Source: Bacteroidales bacterium (GTDB lineage Bacteria > Bacteroidota > Bacteroidia > Bacteroidales > UBA932). Taken from it: a DNA stretch of 64,000 nt. The notes under the pieces were generated by a model. It saw nothing but the letters and a program-made list of their open reading frames with translations, did no database searches and was not told the DNA's origin. Positions 17,090-26,147 of this stretch are shown piece by piece. The position numbers and the translations under genes were made by a program. Every line of letters starts with the position of its first letter. The first letter of the stretch is position 1. The stretch is from contig SUYM01000006.1 of assembly GCA_015060455.1 (NCBI GenBank), positions 1 through 64,000 on the forward strand, read 5' to 3'.

Positions 17090-19114
17090 ATGAAAATAAT
17101 GCGCAGGATCCTGAAATATATTGTCGTGACATGTCTGCTTCTGATTGCAGGGATGCAGGCTGCCTATGCCCAATACGACAAGGATGCCTTCTTCATGAGG
17201 GGGCGGCGTGCGCTTGCCGACGGAAAATATGCACAGGCGATAGAGAATTTCAATATTCTCGCCCAACTTGATACCTCCGATTACTGGAACTATTTTTTCA
17301 GAGGCATTGCAAAATATAATCTTGGCGACCTGAGAGGTGCCAAAAGGGATTTTGACCGTTCTGTCAGAATCAACCCGGTCTTCACATCCGGGTATCATTA
17401 CAGGGGAATCACTGAGAGCCGTTTCGGAGACTACGATGCCGCTTTGTCCGATCTTGAAAAGGCCATCAGCCTTCGTCCTGGCAATGAAGGACTGTATTTC
17501 AGCAGGGGAGTGACATATTTCCTTTCACAGCAGTTTGAAAATGCGGTGAAGGACTTTGACAGATATATAAGGAAGGAGCCTAAGGACCCCTCAGCCTATC
17601 TCAACCGAGGTGCATGCTGGCTCTTTCTTGGTGATACCCTGAAAGCCGAACTTGATTATGACAAGGCCATAAAACTGGACCGCTTCGATCCTGAGGGCTA
17701 TGTCCGTAGAGGACGTCTTCATGCCATGCGGAATGATTATGACCGTGCCATCTCGGATATGGACAGGGCCATTGAACTGGATACCACCAATACCTTCGCT
17801 TATTTCAACAGGGCTCTGATGCACTATGAAAAGCAGGATTACAAGTCTGCCATGACAGACCTGAACCGCGTATTGAAGGATGAGCCGGGCAATGCCCTGA
17901 CCTTGTATAACAGGGGATTGATAAATGCCAACTTAGGTGCATACGAGGATGCTTTGAGCGATATGGACCGTGTGCTCGACATCAATCCGGACAATGTGCT
18001 GGCACATTTCAACAGGGCCTCTGTGCTGATCGAACTCGGACTTTATCGCGATGCTCTTGAAGATTATGACAGGGCGATAGAACTTTATCCGGATTTTGCC
18101 AAGGCATATATGAACCGTTCCTATGTGCATAATCTCCTTGGCAACAAGAAGGCTTCAAAGAAGGATTATGACACGGCACAGAAGAAGATAGCGGAGTATA
18201 GGGAAAAAAGTGCCTCAGATGAGGCATCATTTGCGGATACCACGAAGAAATATACATCTCTGCTTGCCCTTGATGCGGAATTTGCCAAGAAGAACTTCGA
18301 TAACGAACTCTTGCAGCATCGTGATATCGACATCAGACTCAGACCAGTCTATAAGTTTGTTCCTGATGGTGACAATGACCGCACAAGTTATGCATTGTCG
18401 CAGATTTATGAGAATCCTCTCATAGAAAAATTCAGGCAGTCCCTTCCGGTCGGAGTTGAAATACTCAATGAGGATCTCGCCCTTGATGCCCGGCAGACAG
18501 CCTTTTTGCGGGACAAGGCGTGGGCATCCGATGCTCCGGGTCCGCAAGATTATTTCATACGTGCGCTGTATGAATATCTTGATAAGAAATACAATCTCGC
18601 ATTGGAATATTATGGACGTGCTGTTGAAGGTGCACCGGAAGAGGGGCTTGAAAGTCTGTACAAGGTGTTCTATTATATGAACAGAGGTGCCCTCCGTGCC
18701 GAGATGATCGAGTTCATCGCCTCCATGGAAAGCAATGTCCAGGTCCTGTCGATGGATGATTCCGGTAATACAAGGGCAAGGGTGAGGGACCAGGTGGCCA
18801 GAAGATATGATTTTACCGATGCCATCGCGGATATGAAGCAGGCTATATCCATAGTTCCGGATATACCTTACCTGTATTACAATCTCGGCAATTTCTACTG
18901 TCTGTCGTCTGACCATGTGAGTTCGATAGAAAACTATAACAAGGCCATAGAACTGTATCCATATATGGGTGATGCATATTTCAACAGGGGACTTGTGCTT
19001 ATTTATCTGAAAGACAAGGAGAAGGGATGTATCGACCTTTCAAGGGCCGGTGAACTTGGAGTACAGGATGCGTATGGTGTAATCAAGAAGTATTGTGAAA
19101 ATGAAGACAGATAA
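17090..19114 (+). CDS. Exported tetratricopeptide repeat protein
   Basis: The 674-residue protein has a signal peptide (about 1-25, ending AAYAQ) and then about ten consecutive TPR units (residues 30-370) with the A-x-x-D-x-x-x-A-I-x-L-x-P pattern. A less regular central part (about 375-520) follows, then two to three more TPRs (about 560-650). TPR arrays bind protein partners; this one would act in the periplasm or at the outer membrane. No enzyme domain is seen. It is followed by an MBL hydrolase whose start overlaps by 20 bases. No specific partner can be named; the many Asp-Arg-Ala-Ile repeats resemble Bacteroidetes gliding or type IX associated TPR proteins only in a general way. Confidence 0.9.
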   Translation: MKIMRRILKYIVVTCLLLIAGMQAAYAQYDKDAFFMRGRRALADGKYAQAIENFNILAQLDTSDYWNYFFRGIAKYNLGDLRGAKRDFDRSVRINPVFTSGYHYRGITESRFGDYDAALSDLEKAISLRPGNEGLYFSRGVTYFLSQQFENAVKDFDRYIRKEPKDPSAYLNRGACWLFLGDTLKAELDYDKAIKLDRFDPEGYVRRGRLHAMRNDYDRAISDMDRAIELDTTNTFAYFNRALMHYEKQDYKSAMTDLNRVLKDEPGNALTLYNRGLINANLGAYEDALSDMDRVLDINPDNVLAHFNRASVLIELGLYRDALEDYDRAIELYPDFAKAYMNRSYVHNLLGNKKASKKDYDTAQKKIAEYREKSASDEASFADTTKKYTSLLALDAEFAKKNFDNELLQHRDIDIRLRPVYKFVPDGDNDRTSYALSQIYENPLIEKFRQSLPVGVEILNEDLALDARQTAFLRDKAWASDAPGPQDYFIRALYEYLDKKYNLALEYYGRAVEGAPEEGLESLYKVFYYMNRGALRAEMIEFIASMESNVQVLSMDDSGNTRARVRDQVARRYDFTDAIADMKQAISIVPDIPYLYYNLGNFYCLSSDHVSSIENYNKAIELYPYMGDAYFNRGLVLIYLKDKEKGCIDLSRAGELGVQDAYGVIKKYCENEDR

Positions 19115-19907
19115 TATAAGGTTTATGAGCCTTTCCAGCGGCAGTTGCGGAAACTGCTACTATCTGGGGACGGACAAGGGAGGCATATTGATTGACGCAG
19201 GTGTCAGTCTGAGGCGGTTGAAGAAGACTCTTATGGAGAACGGGCTTGATATGAATTCGTTTTCTGCGATTCTTGTCACCCACGACCATCTTGACCATAT
19301 CAGGCATTTAGGCTCATTCTGCAAGAAACTTTCTGTTCCGGTCTATACTACTGATGTGATTCACGGAGCCCTTTCCCGTCATACATTTACCGCTCCGACC
19401 ATCGCTCCGTGCAGAAGGATTCTTCCTCAAGGGAAGTGGTCCGAGGTTGCCGGCATGAAGGTGAGGTATTTCATCGTTCCTCATGATGCCACCCAGACTG
19501 TCGGTTATGCAATTGAGGTTGCCGCGCATAAGTTTGTGATAATGACAGATGTGGGTCGTATGACTGATGAGGCTGTCGGGTTTGCCCGTCAGGCTGATAC
19601 GGTGGTTGTTGAGTCCAATTACGACATGGATATGCTCATGGGCGGTCCATATACGCATGAACTCAAGATGCGAATTGTGCAGGGCTGTGGGCATCTCAGC
19701 AACGATGAGTGTGCTGCTGCTGTCAAGAGGTTCTGGCACAAGGATCTGAAGAATATATTTCTGTGCCACCTGAGTGACAATAACAATACCCGCCAACTGG
19801 CAGCGGAGTGTACGGCTGCGGCGTTGAAGGAGTTAGGTGTGGAACAGGGTACGGTGTCTTTGAGATGCCTCCCGCGCGAATATCCTTCGCAGTTGTTCAC
19901 CTTGTAG
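19095..19907 (+). CDS. Metallo-beta-lactamase fold hydrolase (YycJ/WalJ-like)
   Basis: A 270-residue cytoplasmic MBL-fold protein. It has the SLSSGSCGNCYYL start typical of the YycJ/WalJ subgroup, the metal motif THDHLDH near residue 57, a later FIVPHDA His, MTDVGRMT and the distal CHLSDNN His. WalJ-type proteins are reported 5' to 3' DNA exonucleases linked to replication or wall stress in Firmicutes; the role in Bacteroidetes is not set. Possible starts are ATG at 19095 and 19101; both overlap the end of the TPR gene. The next gene is 143 bases downstream, after a structured repeat element. Confidence 0.88.
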   Translation: MKMKTDNIRFMSLSSGSCGNCYYLGTDKGGILIDAGVSLRRLKKTLMENGLDMNSFSAILVTHDHLDHIRHLGSFCKKLSVPVYTTDVIHGALSRHTFTAPTIAPCRRILPQGKWSEVAGMKVRYFIVPHDATQTVGYAIEVAAHKFVIMTDVGRMTDEAVGFARQADTVVVESNYDMDMLMGGPYTHELKMRIVQGCGHLSNDECAAAVKRFWHKDLKNIFLCHLSDNNNTRQLAAECTAAALKELGVEQGTVSLRCLPREYPSQLFTL

Positions 19908-19911
19908 GTAT

Positions 19912-19989
19912 AAAAACCAACCTCATAAGCGAACATTTACCCGGATAGGGCGCGAAATGTCAGTGAGCGGAGAAGTTGGTTATTTTTTC
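19912..19989 (+). ncRNA. Candidate structured RNA element, copy 1
   Basis: A 48-base core (19922-19969) is 45/48 identical to the core at 23766-23813. Here it is closed by AACCAAC (19915-19921) pairing with GTTGGTT (19975-19981). CTCA at the start of the core can pair with TGAG near its end, and inside it CCC-GGATA-GGG and GGCG-loop-TGTC can form small hairpins. A run of T follows the outer stem (19983-19988), so the element could end transcription after the MBL gene. No known RNA family was recognised. Confidence 0.6.
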
Positions 19990-20050
19990 AAAATCTTAGA
20001 AGTGGTTTCTAATTTTATTATATTTACCGAAATTCTGATAACGAACGACT

Positions 20051-20872
20051 ATGAAATCATTCGGAACCAAGGGCGACAAAAGAGCGTCGATGAGGCTCAA
20101 ACTCTTTGCGAGTTTAGGGTCGGTGGCAGTGATTCTCCTTGTGTCGGGAATCATTTCCATATTTGAATATCGCCGCATGAGTGATTATGTCTCTGAACTC
20201 ATTGCATCCAACATAAAGAGCATCAACCTTTCTCAAAGGCTTGCGGACATGACTCAGGAGTACGATATGCAGATGCTGTCTGTGGTCTTGAAGAATGACC
20301 TGACTCTGATGCCGGATTTTGATCTTGCACTTTTCCAGGAGCAGGCGGATTCGTTGAAGAACTCGGTTACATCCACAAGTTCTCTGCCGATTGTCGATAC
20401 GGTCTCTACATCCTTTGACCTATTCATGAAGACATCATTGAAGTTTGACGAGGTCTTCCTTGCCGATACAGTCGATACGAAGGAGTGGTTCTTCGGTACT
20501 CTCCAACCGTCTTACAACAAGTTCAGGAATGATATCAATGTACTCAATAGTGCAATCCATGGTGAACTTATGAGCAATTCCGCAGATTTTGATGCCGGAT
20601 TCTACCGGAGCATCATTCCGGGAGTGGTTTCCGTCGGGGCGGGACTGTTGCTTGTGATGCTTCTTATGTATTTCATCATGGCCTATTATGTGAACCCTAT
20701 ATACAAGATGTCATCGGGAATAGATAATTACAGGTTGACCGGTCGAAAATACGGATATGCTTTTGATGGAGATGACCAGTTGGCCAATATCAATGCCGGT
20801 ATCACCGAACTGATTGAAGAAAATGTCGAGTTGAAGACCAGAGTGAAGAATTTAAGGGGTTATGAATATTAA
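20051..20872 (+). CDS. Membrane protein with four-helix-bundle sensor-like domain
   Basis: A 273-residue protein with two membrane spans (about residues 17-38 and 192-217). The extracytoplasmic segment of about 150 residues is mostly helical, like the ligand-binding four-helix bundles of chemoreceptors and sensor kinases. After span 2 there is a short HAMP-like stretch and a coiled-coil tail (ELIEENVELKTRVKNL), but no kinase or signalling output domain. Its end overlaps the trkH start by 11 bases. I infer a regulatory or structural partner for the potassium transporter; nothing in the sequence proves this. A TATATTTA box at 20019-20026 is a weak promoter candidate. Confidence 0.75.
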   Translation: MKSFGTKGDKRASMRLKLFASLGSVAVILLVSGIISIFEYRRMSDYVSELIASNIKSINLSQRLADMTQEYDMQMLSVVLKNDLTLMPDFDLALFQEQADSLKNSVTSTSSLPIVDTVSTSFDLFMKTSLKFDEVFLADTVDTKEWFFGTLQPSYNKFRNDINVLNSAIHGELMSNSADFDAGFYRSIIPGVVSVGAGLLLVMLLMYFIMAYYVNPIYKMSSGIDNYRLTGRKYGYAFDGDDQLANINAGITELIEENVELKTRVKNLRGYEY

Positions 20873-22313
20873 AGCCATATCAGTAAATGTCGGAAAGGCT
20901 CTTCTTGTAAGCGCCTTGTTCATGGCCATCTCCCTGGGCGTGTCCCTGCTCTATGGTCGTGATACCGGATTCGGACCGCTGCTGATCAGTTTTGTCATAA
21001 CTCTGATTGTCGGTGCCTTTCCATTTATCTTTGTAAGGAATGTTCCGACCCTTACGACCAAGGACGGGTTTGTCACCATAGTCCTTGCGTGGTTCTTGTC
21101 GTTCATATTCGGAATGATGCCGTATGTCATGTGGGGAGGTGAGTTCACTCTTGTAAATGCCTGGTTTGAAAGCGTTTCGGGATATACGACCACCGGAGCC
21201 ACCATCTTGAACGACATCGAGGCCCTTCCGAAGAGTCTTCTGTTCTGGCGTTCATCGACACATTATATCGGCGGATTGGGAGTTGTGGTCTTTCTGCTGC
21301 TTGTAATCCCTGAGGCGAGTCCATATAGGCTCAGACTGACCAATATGGAGATGTCCGCCCTGTCCAAGGATGGGTACAGATACAAATCGACAAAGGTCCT
21401 ATGGGTCATAATCTCCGTATATATCGGACTGACCGTTCTCTCTTGTCTTGCCCTATGGGTATCAGGAATGCCGTTCTTCGATGCCATCAACCATGCGTTC
21501 AGCATTGCTTCGACAGGCGGTTTCAGCACCAGGAACATGTCGGTTGCCGCTTTTGATTCTGTCCTGATAGATGTGATTGCAATGGTGTTCATGGCTTTTG
21601 CCGCCATACATTTCGGACTTCTCTATGCTGTAGTGGCTACACGCTCATTCAAGCCTTTGAACAATTCCGTGGTGAAATATTATTTCGCCTCCATTCTTGT
21701 CCTTACGGTCATCATTGCTCTTTCTCTGGTTACAGACGGCGGATACACCTCTTGGGGACAGGCATTTCTGGATGCCTCCTTCAATGTGGTCAGTTATATG
21801 TCATCCACCGGATTTGCAAACTGTGACAATTCCTCATGGCCGTGGCTTGCCGCTGTGATTCTGATATTCATATCATTTCACTGTGGCTGCTCAGGCTCAA
21901 CCGCGGGAGGTATAAAGATAGACAGACTTCTGATTTCTTTCAAGGCAATAAGCAATGAAATCCGCAAGCGTCTGTATCCGTCATCAGTGTCGCAGGTGAA
22001 ACTTGGAGGTCATTCCATCTCAGATGGTGCAGTAAGTGCCGTGATGTTGTTTATCGTTGTCTATGTGCTCGTTATATTCGCCTCAGTCATACTTGTCATG
22101 ATTTTTGGTACTGATGCGTCTGAGGCACTCTCTGGAGTCGTAGCATCTATTGGCTGCGTCGGCCCTGGCGTCAGCGAACTTGGCAGTCTGGAAAATTATT
22201 CAACTCAACTCACATCAGCCAAGATAATCTATTCGTTCGACATGTTCCTCGGACGATTGGAGATCTATCCCGTCTTGATTGTATTCTCTATGATTTTCAG
22301 AAGAGGAAGGTAA
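20862..22313 (+). CDS. trkH: Trk-type potassium uptake protein, membrane subunit
   Basis: The 483-residue protein has the four-fold M1-P-M2 architecture of the TrkH/KtrB family. Filter-like P-loops are visible: TTTGATIL near residue 103, STGGFSTRN near 216, SSTGFANCD near 315 and GCVGPGVSE near 428, each carrying the selectivity glycine. A SGSTAGGIK segment forms the intramembrane loop of repeat 3. It brings K+ into the cytoplasm, normally gated by a cytosolic TrkA/KtrA ring. No trkA is present in the window. The gene overlaps the sensor-like protein upstream (11 bases) and the helicase downstream (one base, TAATG). Confidence 0.95.
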   Translation: MNIKAISVNVGKALLVSALFMAISLGVSLLYGRDTGFGPLLISFVITLIVGAFPFIFVRNVPTLTTKDGFVTIVLAWFLSFIFGMMPYVMWGGEFTLVNAWFESVSGYTTTGATILNDIEALPKSLLFWRSSTHYIGGLGVVVFLLLVIPEASPYRLRLTNMEMSALSKDGYRYKSTKVLWVIISVYIGLTVLSCLALWVSGMPFFDAINHAFSIASTGGFSTRNMSVAAFDSVLIDVIAMVFMAFAAIHFGLLYAVVATRSFKPLNNSVVKYYFASILVLTVIIALSLVTDGGYTSWGQAFLDASFNVVSYMSSTGFANCDNSSWPWLAAVILIFISFHCGCSGSTAGGIKIDRLLISFKAISNEIRKRLYPSSVSQVKLGGHSISDGAVSAVMLFIVVYVLVIFASVILVMIFGTDASEALSGVVASIGCVGPGVSELGSLENYSTQLTSAKIIYSFDMFLGRLEIYPVLIVFSMIFRRGR

Positions 22314-23755
22314 TGGGCAGGGCGGATTTTTTATATTCGGGCTTTCTGTCCCGTTTCAGATATGAACCCACTCCCTGTCAGGAGAGTCTGCTGCGCAAGA
22401 TGGCGGATTTTGTCAGTGGTGATGAATCGGATATTCTCGTAGTGAACGGCTATGCAGGTACAGGTAAGACCTCTGCCGTGTCTGCTGTGATTTCTGTGTT
22501 GAAAGAGTTCGGAACAAAGTGTGTCCTGCTTGCTCCGACCGGTCGTGCGGCAAAGGTCCTGTCTTCCTATTCCGGTATGCAGGCATATACGATCCATAAA
22601 CATATATATCGTCAGAAGTCGGTCGGCGGGGACGGCTTCGGACAGTTCACGCTTTCTCCCAACAAGGATAAATCGACACTTTTTGTGGTCGATGAGGCGT
22701 CTCTGATAGGTATAGATGCCGCCGGACAGCAGTCTTCAGCGTCCTTCGGCACGGGCAATCTTCTTGACGACCTCATCACTTTCGTTCGTGCCGGGGTCGA
22801 ATGCAAACTGATACTCATAGGTGACAGTGCACAACTTCCGCCGGTCGGTCTTGAAGCCTCGCCGGCACTGATGAGTGACTATATGGATATGCACGGAGGA
22901 GTCTCCTATGCGGAACTTACTACTGTTGTAAGGCAGCAGCAGGAGTCGGGCATTCTGCATAATGCGACGCTGGTGCGTCATAAGATAAGCGAACTTGAAA
23001 ATGGGGAAGGGCTGATGGATATCTGCGACCTTGGTCTTGAAACTGACGGTTGCGCTGATATAGAGAGGATATCCGGAGGCGATCTCATTGAAAAGATAGG
23101 TGATGCCTACGCCAATTATGATGAAGATGAGACCATAATCCTCTGCCGCTCCAACAGGCGCGCAATAAAATATAATCTCGGCGTACGCTCGACTGTGCAG
23201 TTCAAGGAGGAAAGGCTTGTGAGGGATGACAAACTGATGATAGTCAAGAACTGTTATCAGTTTGTAGAGGATGTGGAGGGCATGGACTATATAGCAAACG
23301 GCGATATTGCCAAATTGGTGAAGATATCCAGGTTCGAGGAACGCTACGGGCTTCATTTCGCTCAGGCCCGCATCTCGTTCCCGGACTATGATGATCAGGA
23401 AATCACCGCAAAGGTCATTCTGGACACTTTGGAGTCGGAGAGTGCGGCTCTGACATACGAGCAGTCACATGCACTCTATCAGGGTGTCAATGAAGATTAT
23501 GCACATATCACTTCAAAGAAGAAACGCTATGAGGCGGTGCGAGAGGATAAGTATTATAATGCCTTGCAACTTAAATATGCCAATGCGGTGACCTGCCATA
23601 AGTCCCAGGGAGGACAATGGAGATGTGTGTTCATTGATAATGCCTTCTGGCAGGAAGTTCTGACTGTCGATGACCTCAAATGGCTCTATACGGCGCTTAC
23701 ACGTGCTACTGAGAAGGTGTACTTGGTGAATTTCAAGGATGAATTGTTTAACTGA
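22313..23755 (+). CDS. ATP-dependent RecD-like DNA helicase
   Basis: A 480-residue superfamily 1B helicase: Walker A GYAGTGKT near residue 47, Walker B VVDEASLIG near 124, motif III GDSAQLPPVG, a VVRQQ motif IV, and C-terminal UvrD-like motifs VTCHKSQGGQW and YTALTRATEKVYLV. It is like the AAA_30 plus UvrD_C_2 architecture of stand-alone RecD-like helicases without RecB/C partners, common in Bacteroidetes. It probably unwinds DNA 5' to 3' during repair. The ATG overlaps the trkH stop (TAATG), so it is co-translated with a transporter. The stop codon forms the first base of a structured repeat element. Confidence 0.9.
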   Translation: MGRADFLYSGFLSRFRYEPTPCQESLLRKMADFVSGDESDILVVNGYAGTGKTSAVSAVISVLKEFGTKCVLLAPTGRAAKVLSSYSGMQAYTIHKHIYRQKSVGGDGFGQFTLSPNKDKSTLFVVDEASLIGIDAAGQQSSASFGTGNLLDDLITFVRAGVECKLILIGDSAQLPPVGLEASPALMSDYMDMHGGVSYAELTTVVRQQQESGILHNATLVRHKISELENGEGLMDICDLGLETDGCADIERISGGDLIEKIGDAYANYDEDETIILCRSNRRAIKYNLGVRSTVQFKEERLVRDDKLMIVKNCYQFVEDVEGMDYIANGDIAKLVKISRFEERYGLHFAQARISFPDYDDQEITAKVILDTLESESAALTYEQSHALYQGVNEDYAHITSKKKRYEAVREDKYYNALQLKYANAVTCHKSQGGQWRCVFIDNAFWQEVLTVDDLKWLYTALTRATEKVYLVNFKDELFN

Positions 23756-23830
23756 AATAACCTGTCTCATAAGCGAACATTTACCCGGATAGGGCGCAAA
23801 GCGTCAGTGAGCGATGATACAGGTTATTTT
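23755..23830 (+). ncRNA. Candidate structured RNA element, copy 2
   Basis: Second copy of the element at 19912. The 48-base core (23766-23813) differs at three positions, all in the small GGCG...GTC hairpin. The closing stem here is AAATAACCTGT (23755-23765) with ACAGGTTATTT (23819-23829), 11 perfect pairs. The stem sequence differs from copy 1 at three consecutive pairs, with both sides changed together, while the five-base linker before the right arm has the same length. It starts at the last base of the helicase stop codon and ends eight bases before the DPP IV ATG. Confidence 0.62.
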
Positions 23831-23837
23831 AATTTAA

Positions 23838-26147
23838 ATGTATATGAAGAAGATCTGGATTGTTATATTGATGATGTCTGCGGTAGCGGCATCGGCGCAG
23901 GAATTCAATGTGTTGCCGAAGGCGTGGAAATGGATTTCGAATACGGAGGCTGTGTTTACTTATGACGGCAGTTTTGCTGATTCCTGTGCATTTTCTGTAA
24001 ATGCCCGCACCGGAGCACGAGTCGAAGGAGTGAAGGCGCCGGAAAAGTTTGCAGACTTTCCTGTGAAGCCGGCAGGAGCAGTCAACCTGACATATTCGCC
24101 GGACTCGACTATGCTGGCGTTTACAAGGGATAATGACCTCTATGTTGTCAATATAGCGGACAGTGTGGAGACCCGCCTAACTTTTGACGGGTCGGATGTA
24201 ATATTGAACGGATATGCTTCATGGGTCTATTATGAAGAGATATTCGGCCGTCCGAGCAAGTACAGGGCTTTCTGGTGGTCCCCTGACAGTAAGAAACTTG
24301 CGTTCTACCGTTTCGACAACTCGCAGGTGCCTATGTTTCCTATATATTCAGCATTTGCAGACCCGGCAGCGGCTGCCTCGCAGTCTCAGAGCCCGCGCGT
24401 GACAGACCTGGCCCTTGGCGGTTCGCTAAGCGAGACAAGGTATCCGAAGGCCGGACAGGCGAATCCGAAGGTCCGCATCGGCGTGGTGGAGATTGCCGGT
24501 CGAGCCGGCAATGACGTTGCTGTCATCCCCGACAATCCCCACGCTGCTGTCATCCTCGGCAATGACGCTGCTGTCATCCCCGGCTTGACCGGGGATCTGA
24601 TCTGGGCCGACTTCGACCCCACGCAGGACCAGTATTTCGGCCCTCCGTTCTGGTCTCCTGACAGCAAGGAATTCTTCGTCCCTCGTATGCCGCGTCTGCA
24701 GAACACCCTTGACCTTTATGCCGTGAATCCTGCTGACGGAGCAAAGAGACATGTGTATAATGAGACATACAAGACCTGGCTGGGCTGGATATATTCAGCC
24801 ATCTTTACAGACAAAGGCCTTTATATGGTCCGTGAGTTCGAGACGGACTGGCAGCAGATATATTTCCTTTCGTATGACGGTACAGTATTCAAAAGGCTGA
24901 CAGACGGTCCTAACTGGTCTGTGAATATTGTCCGTGTGGATGAAGACAGGTCAGAGGTGTTCTTTACAGCAAAACGCGACGCCGTCGCAAAACAGGCATT
25001 GTATAAGGTTGACAGGAAGGGTGCGATAACCGCTCTGACCGACACTGCCTATAATGCTGTCGGCATATCCTTCTCTCCTGACGGCAAGCACTTCATAGCC
25101 TCATATTCAAATGTGACCACTCCGACCCGTATCGGTCTTTTCCCGGTCTCAGGCAAGCATCAGGGGACTCCTTCAGTGGTATCCGACATGAAGGGACCGG
25201 ACTATGATGCCTCGAAATATGCTTTGGGACAACTCGTATATATGACCACCGAGGATGGTTTCAGACTGCCCGGCATGATGGTCTATCCTAAGAATTTCGA
25301 TCCTTCAAGGAAATATCCTGTCCATGTAGATATCTACGGAGGTCCGGATACCCCGATGGTTCGTGACCGCTGGGTGACACCGAATTCGGATAATCAATGG
25401 TGGTCTGACAATGGAATCATACAGATAACCGTAGATCCCCGCGCCGCCGGACATAACGGACGCAAAGGCCTTGATATGATATACAGACAGTTGACTGTCA
25501 ATGAGATAAAGGATTTTTGCGCCTGGGCCGACTGGTTGAAGTCATTGCCGTATGTCGATGGCGACAGGATAGGAGTCGAGGGCTTCTCTTTCGGCGGCAC
25601 CATGACTGCAATGCTCGTGATGCGTCATTCTGACAGTTTCCATTACGGTATTGCAGGCGGGGGAGTATATGACTGGGCTTTATACGATACTCATTATACG
25701 GAACGGTTTATGGACACCCCACAGAATAATCCGGAGGGATATTCTGTATCTCGGGTGCTGAAATATGTCGGTGAATATCCGGTTACATATTCTTCTGACA
25801 GATCCTTCGCTGTCGCTCAGGATGACAGAGTGATGGTTCGGCATGATAGGACGTCTGTTCCAGATGAGAGTTCAGGTGTTTCTTCTGACGAGAGTTCAGG
25901 TGTCATTCTGAACGAAGTGAAGAATCTGTCAAAAGAACCGGTCATGCTGAAGATAACCCACGGTACAGGTGACGACAATGTCCATCATCAGAACACCCTT
26001 CAACTCATAGATGCCCTGCATCGCGAAGGAAAGAGGTTTGACTTCATGATATATCCGGACGGGATGCACGGCTATCATGGCTATCAGGGCCGCCATTTCA
26101 AGGCTGCAAACCGTGAATTCTGGCGCACCTATCTGCTTTTGCTGTAA
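23838..26147 (+). CDS. Dipeptidyl peptidase IV (S9B) with two in-frame repeat insertions
   Basis: An exported serine peptidase that removes X-Pro (or X-Ala) dipeptides in the periplasm. After a signal peptide (about 1-20, ASAQ) come the beta-propeller and the S9 hydrolase domain. Ser584 sits in GFSFGG, Asp712 in HGTGDDNVHH and His744 in DGMHGY. The protein, 769 residues, is longer than usual (about 720-740) because of two low-complexity segments. One is at about 218-255 (bases 24491-24602) and reads AGNDVAVIP-like text. The other is at about 651-702 (bases 25789-25943) and contains RSFAVAQDD and VILNEVKNL. Both are dispersed repeats translated in frame. The second lies just before the catalytic Asp loop, yet all triad residues remain. 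ATG 23844 is an alternative start. Confidence 0.94.
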   Translation: MYMKKIWIVILMMSAVAASAQEFNVLPKAWKWISNTEAVFTYDGSFADSCAFSVNARTGARVEGVKAPEKFADFPVKPAGAVNLTYSPDSTMLAFTRDNDLYVVNIADSVETRLTFDGSDVILNGYASWVYYEEIFGRPSKYRAFWWSPDSKKLAFYRFDNSQVPMFPIYSAFADPAAAASQSQSPRVTDLALGGSLSETRYPKAGQANPKVRIGVVEIAGRAGNDVAVIPDNPHAAVILGNDAAVIPGLTGDLIWADFDPTQDQYFGPPFWSPDSKEFFVPRMPRLQNTLDLYAVNPADGAKRHVYNETYKTWLGWIYSAIFTDKGLYMVREFETDWQQIYFLSYDGTVFKRLTDGPNWSVNIVRVDEDRSEVFFTAKRDAVAKQALYKVDRKGAITALTDTAYNAVGISFSPDGKHFIASYSNVTTPTRIGLFPVSGKHQGTPSVVSDMKGPDYDASKYALGQLVYMTTEDGFRLPGMMVYPKNFDPSRKYPVHVDIYGGPDTPMVRDRWVTPNSDNQWWSDNGIIQITVDPRAAGHNGRKGLDMIYRQLTVNEIKDFCAWADWLKSLPYVDGDRIGVEGFSFGGTMTAMLVMRHSDSFHYGIAGGGVYDWALYDTHYTERFMDTPQNNPEGYSVSRVLKYVGEYPVTYSSDRSFAVAQDDRVMVRHDRTSVPDESSGVSSDESSGVILNEVKNLSKEPVMLKITHGTGDDNVHHQNTLQLIDALHREGKRFDFMIYPDGMHGYHGYQGRHFKAANREFWRTYLLLL
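24491..24602. repeat. GC-rich dispersed repeats in frame within DPP IV
   Basis: Contains GCCGGTCGAGCCGGCAATGAC followed by several 'gctgtcatccccg' units and ends in GGCTTGACCGGGGATCTG, the mirror end of the same palindrome family as 211-345. Its length keeps the frame open (about 37 codons). Confidence 0.8.
25789..25943. repeat. AT-richer dispersed repeats in frame within DPP IV
   Basis: Starts with GATCCTTCGCTGTCGCTCAGGATGACAG and ends with CATTCTGAACGAAGTGAAGAATC, the two ends of the intergenic family, separated by a duplicated 'gagttcaggtgt' stretch. Adds about 50 codons without a stop. Confidence 0.82.
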
